A stretch of DNA of 64,000 nucleotides from Corynebacterium silvaticum (GTDB lineage: Bacteria; Actinomycetota; Actinomycetes; Mycobacteriales; Mycobacteriaceae), in contig NZ_SDQO02000003.1 of NCBI RefSeq assembly GCF_004382825.2, forward strand, positions 310,001-374,000, in the 5' to 3' direction. This document shows, one piece after another, positions 54,712 to 63,674 of the stretch (its first letter is position 1; every line of letters begins with the position of its first letter). The notes under the pieces were generated by a model. The model was not told the origin of the DNA, ran no database searches, and worked only from the letters and a program-made list of their open reading frames with translations. A program made the position numbers and the translations under genes.

Positions 54712-56637
54712 TTAGAGACCCAAGAAGCTACGAATATGGTTTTGAAAGAAGAAGGAAAGAACGGAAAGCCCGCCCAAGACCCCCAAGACAATGCCGATGA
54801 TTTTTCCACTGGGTGAGGGCTTTGTTTTCTCGGCTTCACGTCGTTCGATTTCCTTGAGACGGTTTTCGTTGTCAGACTTAGCCACAGGCGGTTTAGACAT
54901 GTCTGTCATGCGAGTGAGTACGTAGTATTCCTTGAGGTCACCGGTCGATTCATCCAAGGTCTGCACATAAACGTCGCCGTTTTTATTGATTAAAAAGTCA
55001 CCGTGTCGCCGGTTGGAAGTCTCTCTGCCGTTGGTGATGGGAAGTGACTTCTCCACCTTCAAATCTGCAGGGTTAAGCCAGTTCAGGTTGCCCTTTCTGC
55101 CGTCTAGCTGAACGATTTTTCCGTCATGGAAAACTGATCCTGCCCATAGTTCTCCGCCAGAAAGCTGTATGGATTCCGTCATCGGAGAAACATCGCGGTC
55201 GGCGTACTTCAGCATTTGTGCCCCGCCCCGACCAAAATGGGTAGACCGCAAAATGGTTTCCCCATCCGTAGATACCCCAGAAAGAGCTGTGCGCTCTAGG
55301 TACTGAGACCCCTTCATGTACTTGAAAGCATCATCGGAGGCATTCAAGTCAATGGAGAAAAGGAAACCCTTGGTGGCGATGTCGTTATCTTCCAGCGTGA
55401 CGGCAGCGCCTGGGTGGAAGATAAAGGTTCCGTCGTTCATCTTCGCGACTTCAGCAAAGTCATCATTATTAAAGATCTTGGCGTACACCGATTCGCCATC
55501 GATAACCTTCGCCCCCAGAACTTCTGCAGTCTTTGGAAGAGCTATCGATCGCTTGTCCTGAGACTTATCAAAAATGGTGAGATGCCCACCGCTCTCCCTG
55601 GCCGAGTCGTCGCCTGATTCAGCACTAATTGCAAAGAACTTGCCGGAATCTGGATCCACGCCGATTCCCCGGATAGTCTCAGGCACAGTTCCCACGCTGG
55701 TAGGCTCACCGATTCCATCTCCAGAGACGGCAACTTTCATGAGCGTCTTCGCATCAGAGGACCCCTCCGATGCTGCGTAAAAGAGCTCACCTGTTGAAGC
55801 ATTGAAAGCGACCGTGGCCAGCTTATCTATGGGTAATTCTTTTTTAGCTATCAGTCGCAATTCTGCGTCGAGAAGCGTCACTCCGTATTCGGCGGTCGCA
55901 ATCACAATTTTCTCGCCGTAGAGGAACGGGCGGGAGATGCGATCGTAGTCCTTTGGAGCCGTCCATTTTTGGGCCGCGGTTCGCAGGCCTCCTTGATCGC
56001 CGGCAGGGCGCACACCCTTGCCTTTGTATGTGAAACCAAGGGGATCAAGGCCTTCATTCTCGTTATAAAAATCAGAGAACATTTTCACGCCGTCGGGGGT
56101 TAGCGCGGTGGCAATATCGGACCAGCTGATCTTGCCTTCACTATCCGTAAATTGCGCTCCCGACGTATATAGGTTTGCAATTCGGACAGGCTTTTCAGGA
56201 GAGAAGTACTGCCCCATGGTGTATTGCTTCGAGCGCACAGTGGCTTCCATATAGGAGCCCTCTGGAGCAATGACGACCTTGGGGTTCTTCATGGAGAGGT
56301 CAAGCGAGCAATCGTCTTCAACAGGGTCTTTTGTCCCCGCGTTTTTGCAGTACTTCTTGTATAGGACCTCACCTTTGAATTGGGCTTCAAGCTTTGAGGT
56401 GGATTCATCGAAAGCCTGGGAGACCAGCGGGAAGGTAAAGGATGTATCGGAGCGGGTGGCACCGTCGGAAAGCTTTGTAGCACCACCGGTGTAATTGTTA
56501 AAGCTAGAACGTATTCCCCAAGACAGGGAGCCTTCAGCTGAGGCATCCTGCGAATATGCAACTGGTGTGAGGGAAACGAGGGAGGATGCCATAAACGTTG
56601 CCACGATAGTGGCCGTATGGCGTCGCATTCGGTTCAA
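54712..56637 (-). CDS. HtaA-domain surface protein with propeller-like region
   Basis: A 641-residue exported protein. After the signal peptide (ending near VAYSQ-DA), residues ~35-185 match the HtaA haem-binding domain in pattern: LSWGIRSSFNNYTGG, an EAQFKGEV strand and LDLSMKNPKVVI. A Cys-bracketed insertion (KKYC to DDC) sits where many HtaA domains have a Gly-His. Residues ~200-590 show repeated beta strands such as ATVAFNASTGELFYAAS and GIGVDPDSGKFFAISAES, typical of a beta-propeller. One helix (about 617-637) anchors the C-terminus. The start is TTG at 56637 with AAGGA 6 bases upstream; the ATG at 56628 has none well placed. Haem binding is an inference from the domain. Confidence 0.72.
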   Translation of the reverse strand: MNRMRRHTATIVATFMASSLVSLTPVAYSQDASAEGSLSWGIRSSFNNYTGGATKLSDGATRSDTSFTFPLVSQAFDESTSKLEAQFKGEVLYKKYCKNAGTKDPVEDDCSLDLSMKNPKVVIAPEGSYMEATVRSKQYTMGQYFSPEKPVRIANLYTSGAQFTDSEGKISWSDIATALTPDGVKMFSDFYNENEGLDPLGFTYKGKGVRPAGDQGGLRTAAQKWTAPKDYDRISRPFLYGEKIVIATAEYGVTLLDAELRLIAKKELPIDKLATVAFNASTGELFYAASEGSSDAKTLMKVAVSGDGIGEPTSVGTVPETIRGIGVDPDSGKFFAISAESGDDSARESGGHLTIFDKSQDKRSIALPKTAEVLGAKVIDGESVYAKIFNNDDFAEVAKMNDGTFIFHPGAAVTLEDNDIATKGFLFSIDLNASDDAFKYMKGSQYLERTALSGVSTDGETILRSTHFGRGGAQMLKYADRDVSPMTESIQLSGGELWAGSVFHDGKIVQLDGRKGNLNWLNPADLKVEKSLPITNGRETSNRRHGDFLINKNGDVYVQTLDESTGDLKEYYVLTRMTDMSKPPVAKSDNENRLKEIERREAEKTKPSPSGKIIGIVLGVLGGLSVLSFFFQNHIRSFLGL

Positions 56638-56691
56638 CGCAGTTCCTTTCGAGTTATGCAGTTCACCCGGCCCTAGCCGAGCGCACACAAC

Positions 56692-56720
56692 CATATACCC
56701 GTTTTATTAGGCATGCCTAA
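56692..56720 (-). promoter_or_regulatory. Promoter with overlapping palindrome, HtaA operon
   Basis: On the - strand TTAGGC (-35 position) and TATATG (-10) are 17 bases apart and end about 55 bases before the TTG start. The perfect palindrome TTAGGCATGCCTAA (56707-56720) covers the -35. Its ends resemble DtxR half-sites, but the spacing is 4 rather than 9, so the regulator is not clear. Confidence 0.5.
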
Positions 56721-56858
56721 CATTAATTAAAGACGGGGGTACGTGAGCCACGTCGCTTCTTCTTTACCGGCCCAATAAGCTCGGAAAATTAACCCTTAAG
56801 GAAAACCTTTTTTATTTTGCATAACACAATGGTTGACCCTGTTACCTGGCACACAAAA

Positions 56859-56885
56859 ACGGGCACCCACAGTGGAGTGCCCGTT
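56859..56885 (-). terminator. Intrinsic terminator after the alanine symporter gene
   Basis: On the - strand AACGGGCAC pairs with GTGCCCGTT, with a short inner extension, and is followed by TTTTG, 13 bases after the stop. Confidence 0.9.
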
Positions 56886-56897
56886 AAAGGTTAAGGT

Positions 56898-58457
56898 TTA
56901 AGGTTCGTAGGGTGCGTCGCCAAGCCGGGGATCGATGTGAGCGCCACGCTCCGCGCCAACCGCCTCACGACGCTTCTTACGCTCAACCCAGAAATCGGCA
57001 TTCTTAATGCCCACGGCATCCGGATCAAAGTCCGGTTCCAACCCGGCTTTCTTTTGCCGGTAATAATCGCGCAAGCACTTAAGTGCAGGCACCTGCAAAA
57101 TGAGTATTCCGATAACGTTAAGCCACGCAGTAGTACCCACTCCAATATCGCCCAGCGTCCACGCCGCGCCAGGAGTGGAGGTCGCGCCAATAATCACAGA
57201 CACAATCATGAGTGACCGAAGCGCCCAGATAATAACCCTACGCAGACCCTTGCTGTGCACCCAACGATTTAGATACGCAAAATTGGTCTCCGACAGGTAG
57301 TAATACGCAACCACCGTGGTAAAAGCGAAGAACATAATAGCGACCGCAATAAACGACGGCCCCAGACCCGAAGCAACCGAATCAAGACCCGACTGCACAA
57401 ACCCCGGCCCCACCGGAACACCATCAGGCAGCGAACCCTGGTAAATAACCGCGCCCTCTTCACTCTCGCCGGAAAATACCTTGTACATATCGGTCGAGAT
57501 GATGATGAATGCCGTTGCAGAACACACAAAAAGCGTATCGACGTACACGGCGAACGCTTGCGCGAAGCCCTGCTTTGCCGGATGCGAGACTTCCGCAGCG
57601 GCGGCAGCCTGCGGACCGGTACCCTGACCAGCCTCATTGGAGTAAATGCCACGACGGACACCCCACATGATCGCCGATCCAAAGAGTCCCGAGAATGTGG
57701 CTTCAGCATTAAAAGCAGACTTAAAAATCAGCCCAAAGACGTGAGGAATCTGATCAAAGTTCATGAACAAGATGACGATGGCAACCGCGATATAAACAAC
57801 AGCCATGGCCGGCACCACCATCGTGGCAAAGTTCGCGATACGCTTCACACCGCCGATAATGATCAGAGCAAGCACCACCGCAAGTACCACAGCAGTAATC
57901 TTTACATCCACTCCCCATGCATTATTGACCGCCGCAGCCACGCCGTTCGCCTGGATTCCAGGGAGAAAGTAGCTGGTGGAAAAAATCATCGCAACGGCAA
58001 AGACAATGCCGTAGACCAGCATGAAAGGAGCAGCCTTGGTGTGGCGATACGCCTTTTCCAGATAAAACGCCGGACCACCGCGGTACTCGCCAGTGTCGCG
58101 GTCTTGCTCTTTATAGATCTGGGCGAGGGTACATTCCACAAAAGATGTTGAGGCACCCAAAAAGGCAACCATCCACATCCAGAACACTGCGCCGGGGCCA
58201 CCGAATGCGATAGCTGTAGCCACACCAGCAATATTGCCCACACCCACGCGACCAGCAAGGGACATCATCAACGATTGAAAAGAGGAGACACCGTTTTCCG
58301 ATTTTTCACCGCGCCGCAGCTGACGGAGCATGTCTGGAAGACCCCGAAGCTGCACAAAACGGGTGGCGATGGTGAAGTAGATGCCGGCAGCCAAGCACAA
58401 AAACACAAGCGCTGGAGACCAGATTATTGAGTTCAGAGTATTCAGTGCATCAGCCAT
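56898..58457 (-). CDS. Sodium:alanine symporter (AGCS family)
   Basis: A 519-residue secondary transporter that brings in alanine or glycine with Na+. About eleven helices are visible. Family stretches are SLAGRVGVGNIAGVATAIAF (about residues 66-85), MWMVAFLGASTSFVECTLAQ and GIYSNEAGQGTGPQAAAAA (about 272-290). The C-terminal 40 residues are charged and cytoplasmic. It stands alone: a terminator follows and 165 bases separate it from the next gene upstream. No regulatory site was recognised. Confidence 0.92.
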   Translation of the reverse strand: MADALNTLNSIIWSPALVFLCLAAGIYFTIATRFVQLRGLPDMLRQLRRGEKSENGVSSFQSLMMSLAGRVGVGNIAGVATAIAFGGPGAVFWMWMVAFLGASTSFVECTLAQIYKEQDRDTGEYRGGPAFYLEKAYRHTKAAPFMLVYGIVFAVAMIFSTSYFLPGIQANGVAAAVNNAWGVDVKITAVVLAVVLALIIIGGVKRIANFATMVVPAMAVVYIAVAIVILFMNFDQIPHVFGLIFKSAFNAEATFSGLFGSAIMWGVRRGIYSNEAGQGTGPQAAAAAEVSHPAKQGFAQAFAVYVDTLFVCSATAFIIISTDMYKVFSGESEEGAVIYQGSLPDGVPVGPGFVQSGLDSVASGLGPSFIAVAIMFFAFTTVVAYYYLSETNFAYLNRWVHSKGLRRVIIWALRSLMIVSVIIGATSTPGAAWTLGDIGVGTTAWLNVIGILILQVPALKCLRDYYRQKKAGLEPDFDPDAVGIKNADFWVERKKRREAVGAERGAHIDPRLGDAPYEP

Positions 58458-58557
58458 ATAAACTCCCTAGATGTGATTGGCATCTCTTTTTGAGGATTTA
58501 TACATCATGCACCACGATGGCCCGGAATGCACTGATTCCGAGAAAAACGCCACCATG

Positions 58558-58590
58558 TGGGGGCACGAATACTCTGAAAACGTGCCCCCA
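58558..58590 (-). terminator. Hairpin after the DUF5926-like gene
   Basis: TGGGGGCACG and CGTGCCCCCA pair perfectly around a 13-base loop, about 33 bases after the stop. On the - strand no T-run follows, so termination is likely but not certain. Confidence 0.55.
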
Positions 58591-58622
58591 GTCAACCACT
58601 GTCTAACGTTGCCTAACGCCGT

Positions 58623-59534
58623 CTAGCGAATAGTCACCTGGCGAGACTTGATGTTCTCCAGCTGGCGACGCTCATCGGGGTTCAGCTGAGAGTCATTGCC
58701 CAGCTCAGCCTCAATCTTCTCGTTCAAAGCCACAAGATCGGCGGCATAATCCTCGTGAGAGCGCTCAGGATCCAGATCCCATACCGGAACGGCGAGTCCG
58801 TGGGTACGGAAAACGCCGGCAAACTTGGTTTCGTCGCCAAGCTTTAGCTCCCCACGAGCAGCGATGCGGGCAAGTGCACGCAACAACGTGTCTTCTTCCT
58901 CGCCGCGCACCCACCGGATGTGAGCCTTCTGGCCTGGGTTAATCCACCATACGGTTCCTGGAACGTCTGCCTCCACACGGTGCGAAGGCAAAACGGAGTC
59001 GTTAGCCGCCTGGATTGCCTGAGCATGCATGGGGCTCACGGCGGTACCCTCTGGAATCCACCAGTTGAAATCGCTGAACTCGGTGATCTCGATCTCCTGA
59101 TCAGCACTAAGCAGCTCGTTCAGTCTTGGCTCCGTGCCATCTGCCACAGCACGAGCCAAGGTCTCCCCTGGCTTAGCGCTCTTCGCCCAGTTCAGGGCAT
59201 AGGCCAGGTCACGATTCGGATTATTGGAACGGGCCTGGGTCTGCAGAGCGACGAGGACGTCTCCCCCTACTGACTCTTCGCGCACCAATGCCGCGCTGCC
59301 ACCTGGCAAAACCGTGCACAGCGATACTTCGCCGAGGCCCTCAACCGTAACCTTAGCCACTGCGGAAGGCACGAATTCCTGCATAGCCACCAGATCCGTC
59401 TCAAAAGCGAATCCGCCGTACGGACGCGGGTCGCGCTCAAATGCCGCATGTTCTGCAGCGCGAGCAGCAAGCTTAGCCTGACGACGGCTCATGCCCTCAG
59501 GAAGCTGTTCCTTCTTTTTGTTCTTCTTAGCCAT
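58623..59534 (-). CDS. DUF5926-like conserved actinobacterial protein
   Basis: A 303-residue cytosolic protein without membrane segments. The N-terminus is strongly basic (MAKKNKKKEQLPEGMSRRQA) and resembles the SecA-like tail that caused relatives to be named preprotein translocase. The body matches what I recall of DUF5926: PRPYGGFAFETDLVAMQEFV, tryptophan-rich FNWWIPEGT and GTVWWINPG, and PVWDLDPE. Its function is unknown. I chose the ATG at 59534; the TTG at 59543 is an alternative. It lies about 60 bases downstream of the cytosolic GDPD gene, on the same strand. Confidence 0.72.
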   Translation of the reverse strand: MAKKNKKKEQLPEGMSRRQAKLAARAAEHAAFERDPRPYGGFAFETDLVAMQEFVPSAVAKVTVEGLGEVSLCTVLPGGSAALVREESVGGDVLVALQTQARSNNPNRDLAYALNWAKSAKPGETLARAVADGTEPRLNELLSADQEIEITEFSDFNWWIPEGTAVSPMHAQAIQAANDSVLPSHRVEADVPGTVWWINPGQKAHIRWVRGEEEDTLLRALARIAARGELKLGDETKFAGVFRTHGLAVPVWDLDPERSHEDYAADLVALNEKIEAELGNDSQLNPDERRQLENIKSRQVTIR

Positions 59535-59597
59535 GCCACACAACTTACCGGTAGTAAGTCCTCAACACCGCCTCAGGGTTTCTTCACCTTGAGACGC

Positions 59598-60317
59598 TTA
59601 TCCGCCACGCACTACCTCAAGAGCAATATCGGGGTAATCGGTAGCGATCATATCGACGCCATGCTCAAGCGCCCATCGCATATCCTCACGCTCATTCACA
59701 GTCCATATATATGTCCTCTGGCCTTTCCTCCCGACCAATCCCGGACGCAACTTCGCATGAGCGATGGAGAGTCCCCGAGCTGTCGGGTGCGACGGCGCAA
59801 CATCCAAAGGGTTGTAGCGAGCCTCCCATTCCCTCCGCAGATAAATCGCGTCAATGCCCGGAACCAGCCGACGTATCCTGCTTATCGACGCATGTGAGAA
59901 GGAAATAAGGTGAATCCGCGGGTCTGCGAGCAGCCCCCGGTAGCGCAAGCGCATGGCGATGCTTTCCTCTAGCATCGCGCCGTAGCGCAGCGGGTGTTTA
60001 GTCTCCACATAAAGGTGTTTGTCTGGGTAGGCGAGCACAATGTCCAGAAGCTCATCAAGAGTAAGAATGCGCTGCGGATTCTCACTGGTCCCGATGTTGG
60101 CATGACGCAACTGTTGCAGGGTGGCAGTAGATACCTGCGTCTTCTCACCGGCGGTGCGCAACAAAGTTCGATCATGGTGGCAGACCACGTGTCCGTCGCT
60201 CGTTAAACGGACATCGCATTCAACTCCATGAATGGGAAGCTCCAGCGCCTTTTCAAAGGCCTGGGCAGTCATCTCAGGATACGCCGATCTAAAGCCTCGA
60301 TGGGCGATAATCTGCAC
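59598..60317 (-). CDS. Cytosolic glycerophosphodiester phosphodiesterase
   Basis: A 239-residue GDPD with no signal peptide. It starts at the catalytic motif MQIIAHRGFRSAYPE (H6, R7), followed by HGVECDVRLTSDGHVVCHHD with the metal-binding E and D and the second catalytic His, then LYVETKHP, and ends TVNEREDMRWAL and GVDMIATDYP. It is a second GDPD beside the lipoprotein glpQ; being cytosolic it should act on internal or imported diesters. M. tuberculosis glpQ1 (Rv3842c) is its likely positional counterpart (recalled). Confidence 0.9.
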   Translation of the reverse strand: MQIIAHRGFRSAYPEMTAQAFEKALELPIHGVECDVRLTSDGHVVCHHDRTLLRTAGEKTQVSTATLQQLRHANIGTSENPQRILTLDELLDIVLAYPDKHLYVETKHPLRYGAMLEESIAMRLRYRGLLADPRIHLISFSHASISRIRRLVPGIDAIYLRREWEARYNPLDVAPSHPTARGLSIAHAKLRPGLVGRKGQRTYIWTVNEREDMRWALEHGVDMIATDYPDIALEVVRGG

Positions 60318-60384
60318 GTCACACCCCTATTCTCATACCTTGTTCTGTGGTACTTCCTTTCTTTCCTTAGACTACCTTGCACAA

Positions 60385-60415
60385 AGCCGGGCCCTTCCTA
60401 AGAAGAGACCCGGCT
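60385..60415 (-). terminator. Intrinsic terminator after nupC
   Basis: On the - strand AGCCGGG pairs with CCCGGCT around a 17-base loop that can pair further inside, followed by TTTGTG, about 30 bases after the nupC stop. Confidence 0.75.
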
Positions 60416-60446
60416 CACGTGCCTACTCAAACCCACAGCACCTTAT

Positions 60447-61661
60447 TTACATAGCGACCACACCAACAATTGCCGCGTTGAGCATGTTGGTAGCAAAACC
60501 AGTGATGAGGGCTAGTGGAGCAAGCTTGGCGACTTCACCACGACGCTCCGGAACAAGACCTCCGAGTGCACCGATCTGAATTGCGATGGAGCCGATATTG
60601 GCAAAGCCTGCGAGGGCGAAAGTACTGACCATGATGGACTTCGGCGACAGGTTCTCCAGGTTGGCACCAAAGCTGGTGTAGCCCACAAACTCGTTAATAA
60701 TGGTCTTCTCGCCGATGAAGGATCCCACGAGATGGGCTTCGCTCCAAGGTGCACCGATAAGCCACGCAACAGGAGAGAACAGCACGCCAAAGAGCCCTTC
60801 CAAGGACCATCCCTCTTGATCAAAGAGACTGCCGATGCCACCCAAGATCGCAGAAAGCATAGAAATCATCGCGATGAAGGCAATGAGCAAGCAGCCCACA
60901 GCAACGGCGATCTGGCCACCACTCATGGCACCACGACCGATGGCGTCGACAACGTTTTTGCTCTCAGTATCGCGTACATCGCGGACACTAGTATCAAGAG
61001 TCGATTTCTCTGTTTCCGGCATGAAGGCCTTAGCCACAAGAATAGAACCCGGCGCGTTCATCACACTGGCTGCGAGGAGGTACTCCAGCGGGGCACCAAG
61101 CAAGGAATAACCGATGAGGGTCGAACCCGCTACGGAGGCGAAACCACCCGTCATACAGGTAAACATCTCGGAGCGAGTGAGCTTTTTCAGGTACGGCTGA
61201 ATCACCAAAGGCGCCTCGGATTGGCCCAAGAAAATCACCGTCGCCGCCCATACCGATTCCACCTTGGACGTTCCCAACAGCCACTTTAATGCGCCGCCGA
61301 CGATGTCCACGAAGAATTGGATCACTCGGAAGTAGTACAAAGCGCCGATGATAGCACCAAGGAAGATGATCACCGGCAGCACGTTGAGAGCAAAAACAAA
61401 GGAGTTCTCAGTACTAAAGAGCGATCCGAAGACAAAGGATGTGCCCTCGTTGGTAAAGTCGGTGAGCTTCTGCAGCCCTTTGGATACCGACTTCATTGCA
61501 TTAAAGCCCACACTCCACTTGAGAACGAGCAGTGACAGCAGAACTTGCAATGCCAGGCCTACCCCGAGGGTCCGCCAGTTGATCTGTTTGCGTGCGCGGG
61601 AAAAGAGAATGAGCAATCCTAGGATCGCTACGATTCCTAAAAGTCCCTGAAGCCTTTCCAT
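60447..61661 (-). CDS. nupC: Concentrative nucleoside transporter NupC
   Basis: A 404-residue CNT-family symporter that takes up pyrimidine and other nucleosides with H+ or Na+. The family motif FLGQSEAPLVIQPYLKKL (about residues 149-166) binds the base, and MTGGFASVAGSTLIGY follows. The C-terminal FALAGFANIGSIAIQIGALG is also conserved. AAGGGG precedes the ATG by about 8 bases. The start lies 11 bases after the cdd stop, so cdd-nupC is an operon, divergent from deoA. Together the three import and break down nucleosides. Confidence 0.93.
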   Translation of the reverse strand: MERLQGLLGIVAILGLLILFSRARKQINWRTLGVGLALQVLLSLLVLKWSVGFNAMKSVSKGLQKLTDFTNEGTSFVFGSLFSTENSFVFALNVLPVIIFLGAIIGALYYFRVIQFFVDIVGGALKWLLGTSKVESVWAATVIFLGQSEAPLVIQPYLKKLTRSEMFTCMTGGFASVAGSTLIGYSLLGAPLEYLLAASVMNAPGSILVAKAFMPETEKSTLDTSVRDVRDTESKNVVDAIGRGAMSGGQIAVAVGCLLIAFIAMISMLSAILGGIGSLFDQEGWSLEGLFGVLFSPVAWLIGAPWSEAHLVGSFIGEKTIINEFVGYTSFGANLENLSPKSIMVSTFALAGFANIGSIAIQIGALGGLVPERRGEVAKLAPLALITGFATNMLNAAIVGVVAM

Positions 61662-61672
61662 TATGTGTCCCC

Positions 61673-62143
61673 TTATAGAGATTCTGGGCCGAAGGAATGC
61701 GGAAGAATTGTGGCAAAGTCAACGCTGAGGGAATTGTCACCGTCTTCCACGATGACGCGCTGACAATTGAACTCGCGGAGAACCTGGCGGCACGCGCCAC
61801 AGGGCCAGCACGGCTCCCCGGCTTTACCGACGATGGCCACCGCCTCAATGCGGAATGGAACTTCATCGCCCGAGCGCGGCTGTCCCCCTACAATTGCGCC
61901 ACCAATTCCGTTACGCTCAGCACAAATGGTTAATCCATAGGATGCGTTTTCAAAGTTGCATCCGTGGATGAGGCGGCCGTCGTCAAGCAAAAGTGCCGCG
62001 CCGACCGGAAAATGTGAATACGGCGAGTAGGAACGTTGGGCAGCAATTCGGGCTTCCGCAAGGAGCTTGTCGTCGGTCCACGTTGCACCGGTTCCCGAGG
62101 TCGCGCAGGCGGTCTGACCAGTGGTTGTAGCCTCGGTGGTCAT
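61673..62143 (-). CDS. cdd: Cytidine deaminase
   Basis: Deaminates cytidine and deoxycytidine to uridine and deoxyuridine. The 156-residue zinc enzyme has AQRSYSPYSHFPVGAAL, the ligand and catalytic glutamate in TICAERNG, and the Cys pair in PCGACRQVL. This is the short tetrameric type, with about 20 extra N-terminal residues rich in Thr, Gly and Ala. I took the ATG at 62143, with AAAGGA about 9 bases upstream; the frame to 62185 would add an unrelated stretch. It is the first gene of the cdd-nupC operon. Confidence 0.94.
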   Translation of the reverse strand: MTTEATTTGQTACATSGTGATWTDDKLLAEARIAAQRSYSPYSHFPVGAALLLDDGRLIHGCNFENASYGLTICAERNGIGGAIVGGQPRSGDEVPFRIEAVAIVGKAGEPCWPCGACRQVLREFNCQRVIVEDGDNSLSVDFATILPHSFGPESL

Positions 62144-62178
62144 GTCACCACATCCTTTTACATTTGTGCTTTTAACCC

Positions 62179-62219
62179 TTGACATTCGTGCTACCAGTGA
62201 TGATAATCAAGAATGTCAA
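62179..62219. promoter_or_regulatory. Inverted repeat in the cdd-deoA divergent region
   Basis: TTGACATTC (62179-62187) and GAATGTCAA (62211-62219) are perfect inverse copies 23 bases apart, about 36 bases before cdd and 120 before deoA. Between them is TGATAATCA, itself nearly palindromic. It is placed to bind a regulator shared by the nucleoside genes. GTACTCT also repeats twice nearer deoA (about 62263-62280). Confidence 0.45.
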
Positions 62220-62339
62220 ATCGCACAATAGGTTAAGAGAAGTGTTCCACAGCATAATGTGAGTACTCTGGGGGTACTCTAGCCGAGTTGCCATCTAACA
62301 CTTCCTAAGCCTTAACAGCTCCAATGGAAGGTGATTACC

Positions 62340-63626
62340 GTGGCCGAGAAGTTCGACGCCGTAGACGTCATCCGCACAAAGCGGGATAAAGGAAAGCTGA
62401 GCAAGGGGCAAATCGACTGGATCATCGATGCCTACACTCGCGGTATCGTCGGCGACGACCAAATGGCCGCCCTCAACATGGCAATATTCCTCAACGGTAT
62501 GGATCGAGAAGAAATCGTCCAGTGGACCCAAGCCATGATCGACTCCGGCGAGACCATGAGCTTTGCCAGCCTTTCCCGCCCCACCACAGACAAGCACTCC
62601 ACCGGCGGCGTTGGCGATAAAATCACCCTCCCCCTCGCGCCACTCGTTGCCAGCTACGGCGTTGCCGTGCCGCAGCTCTCGGGCAGAGGACTAGGGCACA
62701 CCGGCGGAACCCTAGACAAGCTAGAAACCATCCCCGGCTGGGAAGCCGACATAGATAACGCCCGCATGATGAAGATCCTGGAAGACCCCGGCTGCGTCGT
62801 ATGCGCCGCGGGAGCAGGCTTAGCACCTGCAGACAAGAAGATCTATGCACTGCGCGACATCACCGCTACCGTCGACTGCATCCCACTGATCGCCAGCTCC
62901 ATCATGAGTAAAAAGATCGCCGAAGGAACCGCAAACCTTGTCCTCGACGTCAAAGTCGGTTCCGGTGCCTTTATGAAGGAACTTGACCAGGCCCGCGAGC
63001 TCGCCCGAACCATGGTTGACCTCGGACGCGACGCCGGAACCAACATGGTCGCACTCCTCACCGACATGTCCGTCCCGCTAGGCCGCACCATCGGCAACGC
63101 CCTGGAAGTTCGCGAGTCCGTAGAAGTCCTCGCAGGTGGCGGACCTTCCGACGTCATAGAGCTCACCTGCGCCCTTGCAACAGAAATGCTTGAGCTCGCC
63201 GGTATCCACGACCCCGACGTGCATGAAGCGCTTGCCGACGGCCGCGCGATGGATTCCTGGAAGAAGATGATCCGTGCACAGGGCGGCGACCCCGACGCTG
63301 CCCTCCCCACCGCACGCCACACCCACGAGATCACCGCCGACCGCAACGGCTACCTCACGGAAATGGATGCCCTCGCACTAGGTGTAGCCAGCTGGCGACT
63401 TGGTGCAGGACGCGCCCGCAAGGAAGACCCAGTCCAGCTCGGCGCTGGCATCGAGATTCATGCAGGACTCGGCGAGAAGGTAACAAAGGGCCAAAAACTC
63501 TTCACCCTCCACACCGATGATGAAGATCGCTTCGACCGCGCCCTAGAATCTCTCGAACCCGGCGTAAAGATCGGCGACGAGGCCCCGGCCCCACGCACCT
63601 CGGTCATTCTCGACCGAATCAGCTAG
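62340..63626 (+). CDS. deoA: Thymidine / pyrimidine-nucleoside phosphorylase
   Basis: Cleaves thymidine, deoxyuridine or uridine with phosphate to base and pentose-1-phosphate. The 428-residue protein has DKHSTGGVGDKITLPLAPL (phosphate site, about residues 81-99) and the family signature SGRGLGHTGGTLDKLE (about 112-127), then the SSIMSKKIAEGT loop. The GTG at 62340 has GGAAGG 8 bases upstream; the GTG at 62331 lies inside that ribosome site and is rejected. Divergent from cdd-nupC, its partners in pyrimidine salvage. DeoA and PdP cannot be told apart here. The repeat element after the gene may end its transcript. Confidence 0.93.
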   Translation: MAEKFDAVDVIRTKRDKGKLSKGQIDWIIDAYTRGIVGDDQMAALNMAIFLNGMDREEIVQWTQAMIDSGETMSFASLSRPTTDKHSTGGVGDKITLPLAPLVASYGVAVPQLSGRGLGHTGGTLDKLETIPGWEADIDNARMMKILEDPGCVVCAAGAGLAPADKKIYALRDITATVDCIPLIASSIMSKKIAEGTANLVLDVKVGSGAFMKELDQARELARTMVDLGRDAGTNMVALLTDMSVPLGRTIGNALEVRESVEVLAGGGPSDVIELTCALATEMLELAGIHDPDVHEALADGRAMDSWKKMIRAQGGDPDAALPTARHTHEITADRNGYLTEMDALALGVASWRLGAGRARKEDPVQLGAGIEIHAGLGEKVTKGQKLFTLHTDDEDRFDRALESLEPGVKIGDEAPAPRTSVILDRIS

Positions 63627-63674
63627 CCTGTTCGGCGCGGCGAAAGCTGCGGCGAACTCAGCCAAACACGCACT

